Shown here: piece after piece, positions 1-10,374 of the stretch
How positions within the stretch are numbered: the stretch's first letter is position 1
Layout: every line of letters starts with the position of its first letter
Assembly (NCBI RefSeq): GCF_014495845.1
Contig: NZ_CP061080.1
Location: 423,001 to 487,000, forward strand
From: Aquibium microcysteis
Lineage (GTDB): Bacteria; Pseudomonadota; Alphaproteobacteria; Rhizobiales; Rhizobiaceae
DNA length: 64,000 nucleotides
Direction of reading: 5' to 3'
Position numbers and translations under genes: made by a program
Notes under the pieces: generated by a model
The model's input: the letters and a program-made list of their open reading frames with translations, nothing else
The model's database searches: none
What the model was told of the DNA's origin: nothing

Positions 1-180
1 CTTTCCGGTCATGCCGTGTATCTCGGCAACGCGCGCCCAGGCATCTGCGTGCGCCGGACTGCGAGCGTTCCATGCGCGCACCATCTGGAGGGAAACCGGA
101 TTGGAAGGATCGCTCTGGAGGCGGATTGCCAGATCGGCAGCCTCCCGGAACAGGCGACGATCCTCAGATGATCCAGCCAT
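1..180 (-). CDS. FecR-like anti-sigma factor, N-terminal fragment
   Basis: Only the first 60 codons are in the window; the gene continues past the left edge. The start ATG is preceded by AAGG five bases upstream. The visible residues (LFREAADLAIRLQ near residue 10, then an AWNARSPAHADAWARV stretch) match the N-terminal DUF4880 segment of FecR-type periplasmic sensors, which relay a signal from a TonB receptor to the partner ECF sigma factor. It lies 49 bases downstream of the sigma gene on the same strand, the usual sigma-then-FecR order. The FecR core and any TonB-dependent receptor lie outside the window, so the inducing siderophore or other ligand cannot be inferred. Confidence 0.75.
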   Translation of the reverse strand, partial: MAGSSEDRRLFREAADLAIRLQSDPSNPVSLQMVRAWNARSPAHADAWARVAEIHGMTGK

Positions 181-229
181 GTATCCCTTGCCTGCGCCTT
201 TCGCGGTGCTGCGGAAGGAGCCCCGACCG

Positions 230-778
230 TCAGTACGAATGTCGGGCCGGAACCTTCTGCCGTTCGGTGAAGGCTCCGCCGCCAGCCGTCAACCGTTCGT
301 CGATATGTTCGTAGGCGGTTCGGATCAGCGTCCAAGTCCGCGACACCGACAGGCCGAGTTCCGCCGCCACGGCCGCGATGGTCATCTCCTCCACGCGGTG
401 CAGCACGAATGCCTTGCGGGTCCGCTCCGGCAGTTCGGCCAGTGCGGACTGCGTCAGGGCGAGGCGCTGCCGGTCATAGACGGCCGCTTCCGCTGACGGG
501 GAAGGATCGACCACCGCCGCGAAGTCCTCGGCGGGAAGATCCACATAGGTCACAAGCCGCTCGCGACGCTGATGGTCGGTCCCGAGATTGCGGGCGGTCC
601 GGAACAGATATCCGGCGGGATTGTGGAAAGCGGTGCCGGCCCTCGGGGGTGAGGAAAGGACGCGCACGAATGTCTCCTGCGTCAGATCGGCTGCCGTGTC
701 CTCGTTGAATCCGCGACGACGAAGCGACAGCGCAATCTCGCGTGCATGCTTCCTGAAGAGAGTTTGGATGTCCCACAT
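230..778 (-). CDS. ECF RNA polymerase sigma factor, FecI-like
   Basis: A 182-residue protein of normal ECF length. Region 2 is at about residues 10-75 (RRGFNEDTAADLTQETFVRV, with the typical D-LTQETF core-binding helix) and region 4 at about 120-170 (ERTRKAFVLHRVEEMT then ELGLSVSRTWTLI, a helix-turn-helix). There is no extra C-terminal domain. The FecR-like gene follows on the same strand, so this is a cell-surface-signalling sigma factor of the FecI group, usually used for iron-complex uptake. Promoter elements for it would lie in the roughly 700 bases upstream, where I recognise nothing definite. Confidence 0.88.
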   Translation of the reverse strand: MWDIQTLFRKHAREIALSLRRRGFNEDTAADLTQETFVRVLSSPPRAGTAFHNPAGYLFRTARNLGTDHQRRERLVTYVDLPAEDFAAVVDPSPSAEAAVYDRQRLALTQSALAELPERTRKAFVLHRVEEMTIAAVAAELGLSVSRTWTLIRTAYEHIDERLTAGGGAFTERQKVPARHSY

Positions 779-1506
779 TCATCGCCTGCCTGCCCAGTCT
801 CGTCCAACGCCGGGAGACCGCCGACATGGGCGGCCGTCCGGCGCTCGATCAGCCAGGGCCCTATCTGGCGATGTTCCGGGTAAGGTGCCTGATCGCCAAA
901 TCCTGACTAATCAAAGAAGGTTTTGATGACAAGCCGAAACTGAGACCGGTGGTGCGGGAACGGTCATGCCCGCGCGGGTGCTGTCTCTCGACGGCACTGG
1001 AGATGGGCGCGTTGGCAGGTGAAGCGCGGGCTGTGCGAACCGGCGAACCATGGCCGACCACCGACGAGATGACGATCTTCCGCGCCGGGCGGAGACCTTC
1101 CCGACGCGGATTTCCGGCGTGATGTGCCCGGCGTATCGTGCCGGTTGCCGCGCCGAAGGATGACGCCGCCCGAGCCTCGGCCGGTATCGGTCTTCAGCCC
1201 TCTCCGTTCAGTTGCCCGAGCAGGAGCCTTCGCCGCGCGAAGGCCGGATTGCCGAGAGGCGCGGAGCCTGCGGCCGCGCGGCGGCCTTGTCGGCGAGCGT
1301 CCTGTTCCGGACGGGCTCGCGCGTGGCCGGCATGGCGCCCCAGGGTGTCCACTGCGCGGGGCGGGCGCGGGAGCGATCGGACTGTCTGACATGCAGGGTC
1401 ATGCGTCTGCCTCCTCTTTCCGTATGGTTAACAGTTTGGGTGGCAAACCGTCCGGATTTGAGGCCGAGGCATCGCCGAAATGTGGCGACGGCGGATGGCG
1501 CCGCGT
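779..1506. other. Gene-poor interval between the sigma factor and rlmB
   Basis: About 730 bases with no convincing gene. Short open frames on both strands are rich in Arg, Pro and Ala, as expected for frames opened by high GC, and none shows a recognisable motif or good ribosome-binding site. The part near 880-930 is less GC-rich and could hold the promoter of the leftward sigma gene. I saw no tRNA or repeat here. Confidence 0.4.
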
Positions 1507-2364
1507 TCAGGAACCGCCGTCGAGATGCCGGCGGGCGGCGTAGAGCGACACGGCCGCCGCATTGGAGACGTTGAGCGAACGGATCGCGCCCGGCATCTCG
1601 AGCCGGGCGAGCGCGGTCACCGTCTCGCGCGTCTTCTGGCGCAGGCCCTTGCCCTCGGCGCCGAGCACCAGCGCCAGGCGGTCGCCGGAGAGCGTCCCCT
1701 CGAGCACCGCCGGTCCTTCGGAGTCGAGACCGATGCTGGTGAAGCCGGCCGCGTGGATCTCGTCCAGCGCGGCTGCAAGGTTCTTCACCTCGATCATGTC
1801 GATGTGCTCCAGCGCGCCCGAGGCGGCCTTGGCCAGCACGCCCGATTCGGCCGGGCTGTGGCGCGACGTCGTCACCAGCGCGCCGGCGCCGAAGGCCACC
1901 GCCGAGCGCAGGATCGCGCCGACATTGTGCGGGTCCGTCACCTGGTCGAGCACCAGGATCAGCGGCGTGTCCGACAGCGCCGACAGCGCCTTGGGCTTCA
2001 GCGGCTTCGCCTCGATCATCGCGCCCTGGTGCACCGCGTCGCTGCCGAGCAGCCGGTCGATGGCGCGCGGCTCGACGATCTCGACCGGGAAGGGGAGGGC
2101 GGCCGGATCGGCGACGCCGAGCCGGTCGAGCGCGTTCTTCGTCGCCATCAGGCGGGTGACCTTGCGCCGCGGGTTGTCGAGCGCCGCCCGCACCGTGTGC
2201 AGGCCGTAGAGCCGAACCAGACCGTCCGGCGGCGGCTCGCCGGCAATCGGCGGCCCCGCGCGCCGCACGGGCGCGCCGGCCGGGCCGTTCTGGTCGCGAT
2301 GGGTGCGCCGCAGCCTGGCGTAATGGCTGTCCTTCGGCGTCCCGCTCTTTTTCTCGTCGCTCAT
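1507..2364 (-). CDS. rlmB: 23S rRNA 2'-O-methyltransferase RlmB / TrmH-family SPOUT enzyme
   Basis: A 285-residue SpoU/TrmH-family methyltransferase, expected to methylate G2251 of 23S rRNA with S-adenosylmethionine. The N-terminal substrate-binding domain begins at about residue 45 (LYGLHTVRAALDNPRRKVT). The C-terminal knotted domain carries the three SPOU motifs: TDPHNVGAILRSA (catalytic Arg), LVLGAEGKGLRQ and RSLNVSNAAAVSLY. I chose the ATG at 2364 (MSDEKKSGT) because the frame upstream of it is low-complexity Arg/Gly translation that overlaps the next gene. RlmB and other TrmH-family members cannot be fully separated by eye. Confidence 0.88.
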   Translation of the reverse strand: MSDEKKSGTPKDSHYARLRRTHRDQNGPAGAPVRRAGPPIAGEPPPDGLVRLYGLHTVRAALDNPRRKVTRLMATKNALDRLGVADPAALPFPVEIVEPRAIDRLLGSDAVHQGAMIEAKPLKPKALSALSDTPLILVLDQVTDPHNVGAILRSAVAFGAGALVTTSRHSPAESGVLAKAASGALEHIDMIEVKNLAAALDEIHAAGFTSIGLDSEGPAVLEGTLSGDRLALVLGAEGKGLRQKTRETVTALARLEMPGAIRSLNVSNAAAVSLYAARRHLDGGS

Positions 2365-2435
2365 GCCGCCTCTATAGCGGGGCCGCGCGTGGAAGGATAC
2401 GGCCGCGGCGCGGCGATCGCGCCGTTGCCCGCCGG

Positions 2436-2858
2436 TCAGCCGGCCGGCTCGTGCGCCTTCGGCCAGTAGGTGCCGAAGCTCCAGACGTTGCCTTCGGGAT
2501 CGCGGCAGATGAACTCGCGGCTGCCGTAGTCGCGCTCGACCAGACCCTGCAGGATCTCTGCACCCGCCGCCCGCGCCCGTTCGAAGGCGGCGTCCGCATC
2601 GTCGACGGCGAGATAGAGCGCCTTGCCGCTCCGCCCGTCGGCCGCGCCCACCATGGCGCCGAAGGCGTCGTCCTTCTCGTCGCCGCACATGATCATCGAG
2701 GAGCCGAAGGCGAGTTCGGCATGGATCACCTTGCCGGCGTCGTTGGTGTACTTCGCATGCACGGCGAAGCCGAAGGCGTCGCAGAGAAAGGCGATCATCC
2801 TTTCGGCATCGCGGAAGCGCAAGGCGGGGTAGAGGCGGGGGGCTTCGATGGCGGTCAT
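2436..2858 (-). CDS. VOC-family (glyoxalase/bleomycin-resistance-like) protein
   Basis: A 140-residue protein with the two beta-alpha-beta-beta-beta halves of the vicinal oxygen chelate fold. It opens with a PALRFRDAERMIAFLCDAFGF segment split over residues 8-28 and closes with YGSREFICRDPEGNVWSFG. This ending is typical of PhnB-like and glyoxalase-like proteins, often of unknown substrate. The ATG at 2858 (MTAIEAP) is preferred over an upstream ATG at 2891 because family members begin just before the first strand. It is a single gene upstream of rlmB on the same strand, with 71 bases between them. Substrate unknown. Confidence 0.8.
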   Translation of the reverse strand: MTAIEAPRLYPALRFRDAERMIAFLCDAFGFAVHAKYTNDAGKVIHAELAFGSSMIMCGDEKDDAFGAMVGAADGRSGKALYLAVDDADAAFERARAAGAEILQGLVERDYGSREFICRDPEGNVWSFGTYWPKAHEPAG

Positions 2859-2951
2859 GGCGTGTTTCCCTTGTTGGAGCCGACGCTGCACCCTCGCACC
2901 GGCGCCGCTGTCCGGTCTTGAAGAAATGGTACCTCGGCGAAAGATACCGGA

Positions 2952-3800
2952 TCAGGCGATCACCGGCGCCCGGGCCGGCAGTGCCACCGCGGTCGGCGGG
3001 GCGCCCGCGAAGTCGCGGAACTCACGCACCAGATGCGCCTGGTCGGCATAGCCGCAGGCGGCCGCGATGTCGGCCCAGTCGCGCGCCGCGTCGCCCTTCG
3101 CCAGCGCCAGCACCCGGTTGAACCGCGCCATCCGCGCCACCGCCTTCGGCCCGAGCCCGATCTCCTCGCGGAAGCGCTGGTTCAGGTGCTTGCGGCTCCA
3201 GTCGAGCCCGCGCGCGACGTCGCCGATGCGAACCGCCCCGCCCGAGCCGAGGATCCGGCTATAGGCATGCGCCACGGCCGCGTGGGGCTTCGGTCCGTGC
3301 GCCAGCCGGTTCGACAGGAAGGCCTCCACCCGGTCGAACCGCCGCTCCCAGTCCGGCTCCTCCGCGAGCCGCAGACGCAGGTCGCGCAGGTCTCCGTCGG
3401 CCAGTTCGTCCAGCGTCACCATCCGGCTGGCGATCGCCCGCATCGGCAGGGCGAAGAAGCGGAAGGCGCCGATCGGGGTGAAATCCACCTGGATGCACTC
3501 CGCCCCGCCCGTCGAACGGATCGTCACGAACCCCGGATGCAGGCCGGAGGTGAAGCTGCCGTAGCGGTCTTCGGCGGAAGGCGCGCGGCCGAGCGCGATC
3601 TCGAAGGGTTCTGCGAACGAGAGGATCAGCGGCACCACCAGCGGCGCCATCTCCACCGAGCCGGACAGCCCGAACCCGGTCTCGCGATAGCCGACGATCG
3701 ACGCCACCAGCCCGCGATGCTCCTCCCGCACCGCGCGGCGGCGGAACTCCGGCGCATGGCGGGCCGGTACCGTCGAATTCCGCCCGGCATCGCCATCCAT
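2952..3800 (-). CDS. AraC-family transcriptional regulator
   Basis: A 282-residue regulator. The C-terminal 100 residues hold two helix-turn-helix motifs: IGDVARGLDWSRKHLNQRF and DIAAACGYADQAHLVREF, followed by the G-P terminal helix (GAPPTAVALP) typical of AraC. The N-terminal 180 residues form a sensor domain without a recognised ligand motif. The start at 3800 has a strong GGAGGT Shine-Dalgarno seven bases upstream; the longer upstream frame runs through a repeat and is not expected to be coding. The VOC gene downstream could be a target, but no operator was identified. Confidence 0.85.
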   Translation of the reverse strand: MDGDAGRNSTVPARHAPEFRRRAVREEHRGLVASIVGYRETGFGLSGSVEMAPLVVPLILSFAEPFEIALGRAPSAEDRYGSFTSGLHPGFVTIRSTGGAECIQVDFTPIGAFRFFALPMRAIASRMVTLDELADGDLRDLRLRLAEEPDWERRFDRVEAFLSNRLAHGPKPHAAVAHAYSRILGSGGAVRIGDVARGLDWSRKHLNQRFREEIGLGPKAVARMARFNRVLALAKGDAARDWADIAAACGYADQAHLVREFRDFAGAPPTAVALPARAPVIA

Positions 3801-3910
3801 TCCGTTCACCTCCGTTGCCGGCAGGATAGGGCAGGTGGGCGGGGACGGCAAAGGTTCAGATACGTCGTCACGGAGCCGAAGCCTCCGCCCCGATCGTCCG
3901 CACCCCGTCG

Positions 3911-4063
3911 CGCCCCCCTCTGCCTGCCGGCATCTCCCCCACGAGGGGGGAGATCGATGTCGCCGCGGACGCAGCCATTCTTCGACGTTGCAGAATGAAC
4001 GCCCGGTCGGAAGCTGCCGATCTCCCCCCCTCGTGGGGGAGATGCCGGCAGGCAGAGGGGGCG
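3911..4063. repeat. Large GC-rich intergenic inverted repeat
   Basis: Two arms of about 46 bases (3911-3956 and 4018-4063) are near-perfect reverse complements separated by 61 bases. Each arm contains its own smaller hairpin of the form CATCTCCCCCACGAGGGGGG. The layout, with CTGCCTGCCGGCATCTCCCC at the outer side, resembles intergenic mosaic or palindromic elements abundant in Rhizobiales. It sits between the divergent AraC and TerB-like genes and carries no open frame. Confidence 0.8.
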
Positions 4064-4167
4064 CCACGGAGCGCAGGCGCGTGCAATCCCGGGATTCGAC
4101 GCTGGAACCCCGTTCCCACCCCGCGGGAATCCCGCTACTCTCCGGGCCAGACCCATGGGGGACGACG

Positions 4168-4599
4168 ATGGCGGACGGATTCCTGTCGCGGATCATGTAG
4201 CTCTTCGAAGGCGATCCCGGCATCCGCCGCGTTGCCGACGATCCCGTGCTTACCGCCGAACTCCTGCTGCTCTTCCGCATGATCCTCGCTGACGGCGCGG
4301 TCGAGGAAAAGGAACTCGCCACCTTCAAGCGCATCTGCACGGACTCCTTCGGCATCCCGAAGGAAAGCCTCGTCGGCGTCATCCGCTACCTGCAGGACTA
4401 TGGCTACGAGACCACCGGCGCCCAGGCGCTGGCGCTGTTCCAGACCCTCGACCGCGACCGCCGCATCCAGCTCGGCCGCCATCTCGCCGAGATCGCCAAG
4501 GCCGACGAGGACCTCTCCGAGCACGAGGTGCGGCTGCTCAAGCGGACGCTGGAAGTGCTCGACATCGACGCGAAGGAGATCGTCGGCGAAGGTGTTTGA
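4168..4599 (+). pseudogene. TerB-like (tellurite-resistance TerB family) gene interrupted by an early TAG
   Basis: The reading frame starts at a good ATG (4168, GGGGA upstream) as MADGFLSRIM, meets TAG at 4198-4200, then continues in the same frame with LFEGDPGIRRVADDPVLTAE and a normal TerB-like body (LLLFRMILADGAVEEKELAT to the end at 4599). The acidic DGAVEEKE and EDLSEHEV segments are the two metal-binding-like EF-type loops of the family. The frame is otherwise intact, so this may be a recent nonsense mutation, a sequencing error, or a gene now starting at the internal GTG at 4246, which would drop 26 residues. Function of the family is poorly known. Confidence 0.7.
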
Positions 4600-4602
4600 T
4601 TC

Positions 4603-5073
4603 TCACGTCCGCCAGCGCGCATAGGAGTCCACAAGTTCGCGGAACGCGCCTGCATCAGGGAAACGGTCGTAGCTGCGAACGGCGCCGGTCTCGGCGAAAG
4701 GCAGTTTCTCGATCGTGTATGTCTCCGCAAAGACCGCGAACCAGGACAGGTCCTGGAACAGGGTGGGCCGCACGTTGACGAGGCCTTCCAGCCCCGGCGG
4801 CCGCGTGAACATCCAGCTCATGCAGGCCGGGCAGAAGAAGTGCTGCAACGCCCCTCTCATTCCGCCCAGAACCGGTTCGCCTTCCACGACCTCGAAATCG
4901 TCCGCCGAAAACAGCGCGGACAGCGAGTAGGCCGAGGCAGACATCTTCTGGCAGCCGGTGCAGTGGCAGGCGCAGGTGAACAGCGGCGCGCCCTTGACCC
5001 GCATCCGGACACCGCCGCAGCGGCAGGTGCCGTCGAGTGGAAGCGAAATGGCCGACATGTCGCGCGTCTCCAT
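4603..5073 (-). CDS. GFA / CENP-V domain zinc protein
   Basis: A 156-residue protein of the GFA (glutathione-dependent formaldehyde-activating enzyme) superfamily. Zinc-binding cysteines are visible as TCRCGG near residue 17, CACHCTGCQ near 34-42 and FFCPACMSW near 80. The start ATG at 5073 directly follows the TAG of the upstream ABC ATPase gene, so it is probably the last gene of that operon; a second ATG five codons in is possible. Most GFA proteins do not act on formaldehyde and the substrate here is unknown. Confidence 0.8.
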   Translation of the reverse strand: METRDMSAISLPLDGTCRCGGVRMRVKGAPLFTCACHCTGCQKMSASAYSLSALFSADDFEVVEGEPVLGGMRGALQHFFCPACMSWMFTRPPGLEGLVNVRPTLFQDLSWFAVFAETYTIEKLPFAETGAVRSYDRFPDAGAFRELVDSYARWRT

Positions 5074-6698
<1,625 letters not shown>

Positions 6699-6699
<1 letters not shown>

Positions 6700-7568
6700 C
6701 AGCGTTCCCGCCTCAGCCGCGGGTCGAGCACGTCGCGCAGCCCGTCGCCGAGCAGGTTGAGCCCGAGCACGGTGACGACGATGGCGAAGCCCGGGAACAG
6801 CGCCAGGTGCGGCGCCACCATCATGCGCGTCTGCGCGTCGAACAGCATGCGCCCCCAGGAGGGCGCCGGCGGCTGCGCGCCGAGCCCGACATAGGAGAGG
6901 CCGGCTTCCGCCAGGATGCCCAGCGCGAACTGGATCGTGCCCTGCACCAGGAGCATCGAGGCCACGTTGGGCAGGATGTGCTCGACGGTGATGCGCGCCT
7001 TGCCCTTGCCGGCGGCGCGTGCGGCCAGGATGAACTCGCGCGGCCAGATCGACAGCGCGCCGGCCCGGGCCACGCGGGCGAAGACCGGGATGTTGAAGAT
7101 GCCGATGGCGATGATGGCGTTGATCGCGCCCGGGCCGAAGATCGCGGTGATCAGCACCGCCGAGAGCAGCGCCGGAAAGGCGAAGACGAGGTCGTTGAAG
7201 CGCATCAGCGCCTCGTCGACCAGCCCGCCGCGCGCCGCCGCCCAGGCGCCGAGCGGCACGCCGATGCCCATGCCGATGCCCACCGCCACGATCGCCACCG
7301 CGATGGAGTTGCGCGAGCCGATCATGATCATGGTCAGGATGTCGCGGCCGAAATGGTCGGTCCCGAACGGGTGTTCCCAGGACAGGCCCTGCATGCGGTC
7401 GGCCACTTCGAGGCGCGTGATGTCGTAGGGCGCCCAGACGAAGGAGAGGAGCGCCATCGCCGCGATCAGTCCGGTGATGACCAGCCCGGCCACGAAGGAC
7501 CGGTTTGCGAGCGCGGCGGCCAGGAACGACCCTTCCTGCGCTGCGGGCGAAATCGGTTCGGCGCTCAC
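6699..7568 (-). CDS. Peptide-type ABC transporter permease, DppC-like
   Basis: A 289-residue inner-membrane permease with about six transmembrane segments. It has the N-terminal PFGTDHFGRDIL motif of DppC/OppC proteins and the EAA-type ATPase contact loop ARAAGKGKARITVEHILPN near residue 195. I place the start at the GTG at 7568, which overlaps the stop of dppB by four bases (GTGA); the longer upstream frame is antisense-like to dppB. It works with the DppB-like permease, the fused ATPase and the binding protein of this operon. Confidence 0.9.
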
Positions 7569-8512
7569 GCGTTCGACCTCAGGCGGGGATCGACCAGCGC
7601 GTAGCAGATGTCGACCACGATGTTGACCAGGATGACGGAGGCGACCAGCAGCATCACCACGCCCTCGACCACGATCAGGTCGCGCTGCGTGATCGCCTGG
7701 AAGACCAGGCGGCCGAGGCCGGGCAGGTAGAAGACGTTCTCGATGATGATCGTGCCGGCGAGCAGGAAGGCGAACTGCAGGCCGAGGATCGTCAGCACCG
7801 GGATCATCGCGTTGCGCAGCGCGTGCCGCCACAGGACGTGGCGCCGCGGCATGCCCTTGGCGCGCGCGGTGCGGATGTAGTCCTCGCCCAGCACCTCGAG
7901 CAGCGCCGAGCGCGTGACGCGCGACAGGATGGCGGCCTGGGGGAGGGCGAGCGCGACGGCCGGCATCAGCAGCGCCTTGATGCCGGGCCAGACGCCCGCA
8001 TCCCAGCCGGGAAAGCCGCCGGAAGGCACCAGCCGCAGCCAGACCGCGAAGATGTAGATCAGGATCAGCGCGAACCAGAAATTCGGCACCGCGACGCCGA
8101 TCTGAGCCGCACCCATGGTGATGGTGTCGGCCGCCTTGCCGCGCCGTGCGGCGGCAAACAGCCCGACCGGAATCGCGATGACGGTGGACATCGCCAGCGC
8201 GATCAGCGCCAGCGGCAGCGACACCACCGCGCGCTCGGCGATGAGATCGAGGACCGGCGAGGAATAGGTGAAGGATCGGCCGAAATCCCCGGTCAGCAGG
8301 CCGCCGATCCAGCTCGCGTAGCGGACGAGCAGCGGCTGATCGAGGCCCATCTGCTCGCGCAGCGCCGCCACCGCCTCGTCGGTCGCGTTCATGCCGAGCA
8401 TCAGCTGCGCCGGATCGCCCGGCAGCACCTCCAGCACCGCGAAGACGACGACGGACGCGACGATGAGCGTCACGAAGCCGACCGAGAGTCGTTTGGCGAG
8501 AAAGGCGATCAT
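7565..8512 (-). CDS. Peptide-type ABC transporter permease, DppB-like
   Basis: A 315-residue permease that opens with the signature N-terminus of DppB proteins (MIAFLAKRLSVGFVTLIVAS) and has about six transmembrane segments. The ATPase contact loop is ARAKGMPRRHVLWRHALRN near residue 220, and the C-terminus (VDICYALVDPRLR) is typical. It is separated from the binding-protein gene upstream by 148 bases that contain a perfect hairpin, and is coupled by overlap to the dppC-like gene downstream. Confidence 0.92.
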   Translation of the reverse strand: MIAFLAKRLSVGFVTLIVASVVVFAVLEVLPGDPAQLMLGMNATDEAVAALREQMGLDQPLLVRYASWIGGLLTGDFGRSFTYSSPVLDLIAERAVVSLPLALIALAMSTVIAIPVGLFAAARRGKAADTITMGAAQIGVAVPNFWFALILIYIFAVWLRLVPSGGFPGWDAGVWPGIKALLMPAVALALPQAAILSRVTRSALLEVLGEDYIRTARAKGMPRRHVLWRHALRNAMIPVLTILGLQFAFLLAGTIIIENVFYLPGLGRLVFQAITQRDLIVVEGVVMLLVASVILVNIVVDICYALVDPRLRSNA

Positions 8513-8588
8513 GTCATGTCGGACGGTTTCCGTCCCCCGGCATGCGGGAAGACGGACGGGGCAGGGAACGCGGGACAGCCGGACCGGA

Positions 8589-8613
8589 GAAGGGCGGCGC
8601 GAGGCCGCCCTTC
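8589..8613 (-). terminator. Hairpin between binding-protein and permease genes (attenuator)
   Basis: A perfect 10-bp stem (GAAGGGCGGC / GCCGCCCTTC) with a 5-base loop, located 48 bases after the stop of the solute-binding-protein gene. There is no T-run, so it more likely protects the 3' end of the upstream message or reduces read-through than fully terminates. Such hairpins often raise binding protein over permease levels. Confidence 0.6.
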
Positions 8614-8660
8614 ATGTCCGTGATCTGTCGGCCCGCGGCTCGGCGCGACGGCGCCTGGCC

Positions 8661-10142
8661 TCAATCCGCCCACTTCACCCCGGTCAGGTCCGTGGCCTGG
8701 ATCGGCGCGTTCTCCCACATGCCTTCGAGCTTGGCGTCCCACACGCCGACCTTCGGCAGCTGGAACAGGAAGCCGTTCACCGCGTCCTTGGCGAGGATTT
8801 CCTGCGCCTGCTTGAACAGCTCGTTGCGCTTGGCCGGGTCGGAGGCGACGTCGAGCTCGGCGATCACCTTGTCGAAGTCCGGGTTGTCGTAGTTGAAGTA
8901 GTAGTCCTTGCGGGCATAGATCCCGATGTCGTTCGGCTCCGTGTGCGAGACGATCGTCAGGTCGTAGTCCTTGCCCTTGAAGGCCTGCTCCAGCCACTGC
9001 GCCCATTCCACCGGGATGATCTCGAGCTCGATGCCGATCTCGCGCAGCTGCGAGGCGATCACCTGGCCGCCGTCGCGGGCATAGGCAGGCGGCGGCAGCT
9101 TCAGCGTCGCCTTGAAGCCGTCCGGATAGCCGGCCTCCGCCAGCAGCGCCTTGGCCTTCTCGATGTCCTTCGGATAGGTGCCGGTCAGGTCGACATAGGC
9201 CTCGTTGGCGGGCGAAAAATGCGAGCCGATCGGCGTGCCGAGGCCCGACGAGCCGGCCGCCATGATGGCCTCGCGGTCGAGCGTGTGCGCGATCGCCTGG
9301 CGAACCTTCAGATTGTCGAAGGGCGCCTTCTTGTTGTTGGTCGCCAGAACCGTCTCGCCCTCCGTCGCGCCGATCACCACCTTGAAGCGTGGGTCGGACT
9401 GGATCTGCGGCAGCGCGTCGCCTGCCGGCATGTTCGGGAAGGCCTGCACGTCGCCCGACAGCAGCGCCGGCACGGCCGCCGCGGCATCCGGGATGATGCG
9501 GAACTCGGCCTTGTCGAGCGCCACGGCCTCGCCCCAGTAGTCCGGGTTCTTGACGATCGTGATCGACGAGCCCTTGGCCCAGCTGTCGAACTTGAAGGGG
9601 CCGGTGCCGATCGGCTTTTCCTTGTTGCCGTCGGCGCTCTCGGGCGCGACGATCACGGCGTCGCCCCAGCCGAGATTGTAGAGGAACGAGCCCTGCGGCT
9701 GCTTCAGCGTCACCTTGACCGTCGTGGCATCCACGGCCTCGACGGAATCGATCTGCGCGAACAGGCCCTTCTGGGCATTGGTGGAATCCTCGGCGCGGGC
9801 GCGGTCGAGCGAGAACTTGACGTCCTCCGCGGTCAGTTCGGTGCCGTCGTGGAATTTCACGCCCTCGTGCAGCTTGAAGGTGTAGACCTTGCCGTCCTCC
9901 GAGATGTCCCAGCTCGCGGCCAGCGCGGGCTCGACCTCGCCGGCGGGGCCGATGCTGGTCAGGCCCTCGAAGACGTTGGCATAGACCACCTCGTCGATGG
10001 CGGCGGCGGCGCCGGCCGTCGGATCGAGATGCGGCGGCTCCAGCACCACGCCCACCACCACGTCGGTGCGGGCGGCGAAGGCCGCCGTCGACGAGGCCAG
10101 CGCCAGCGCCGTCGCGGCCAGTATGCTTTTCCAGGCACTCAT
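8661..10142 (-). CDS. ABC transporter periplasmic substrate-binding protein, family 5 (DppA-like)
   Basis: A 493-residue periplasmic protein with a clear Sec signal peptide (AATALALASSTAAFA, cleavage expected near residue 25) followed by the family 5 opening VVVGVVLEPPHLDPT. It has the LAASWDISEDGKVYTFKL and KLHEGVKFHDGT segments of the SBP_bac_5 domain. The start at 10142 is chosen because GGGAG lies eight bases upstream; an in-frame ATG at 10157 lacks one. It is the first gene of the leftward operon with permeases, ATPase and GFA protein. Family members bind peptides, nickel, or other small solutes; specificity is not evident. Confidence 0.9.
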   Translation of the reverse strand: MSAWKSILAATALALASSTAAFAARTDVVVGVVLEPPHLDPTAGAAAAIDEVVYANVFEGLTSIGPAGEVEPALAASWDISEDGKVYTFKLHEGVKFHDGTELTAEDVKFSLDRARAEDSTNAQKGLFAQIDSVEAVDATTVKVTLKQPQGSFLYNLGWGDAVIVAPESADGNKEKPIGTGPFKFDSWAKGSSITIVKNPDYWGEAVALDKAEFRIIPDAAAAVPALLSGDVQAFPNMPAGDALPQIQSDPRFKVVIGATEGETVLATNNKKAPFDNLKVRQAIAHTLDREAIMAAGSSGLGTPIGSHFSPANEAYVDLTGTYPKDIEKAKALLAEAGYPDGFKATLKLPPPAYARDGGQVIASQLREIGIELEIIPVEWAQWLEQAFKGKDYDLTIVSHTEPNDIGIYARKDYYFNYDNPDFDKVIAELDVASDPAKRNELFKQAQEILAKDAVNGFLFQLPKVGVWDAKLEGMWENAPIQATDLTGVKWAD

Positions 10143-10184
10143 TGTTTTTGCTCCCATTGTTGCCGGATCGGTGCGCGATCAAAG

Positions 10185-10211
10185 CGCGATTTCCGGCGGG
10201 AGTAAATCGCG
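10185..10211. promoter_or_regulatory. Inverted repeat upstream of the peptide-transporter operon
   Basis: Arms CGCGATTT (10185-10192) and AAATCGCG (10204-10211) are exact reverse complements with an 11-base spacer, extendable outward with one mismatch. It lies 42-69 bases upstream of the chosen start of the binding-protein gene, a position suitable for an operator. No cognate regulator is evident nearby. Confidence 0.4.
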
Positions 10212-10374
10212 TTTCGCATGAGCCAGCCCGCCGTCACCGTTTTTTCCCCGCGTGCCGCGCGACCTGCCGCCTCGCGGGCCACTGCCGCCCGAGAGGAGGC
10301 CATGCAACGCATGGATCGCGCCGCCTCGATCCTGTAGAAAGGCCGCGACGTTCAGCCACGCGGGACCCGCAGAC

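Noticed and set aside
964..1392. Possible small gene on the minus strand between the sigma factor and rlmB
   Set aside because: Composition is Arg/Pro/Ala-rich, with no ribosome-binding site or recognisable domain.
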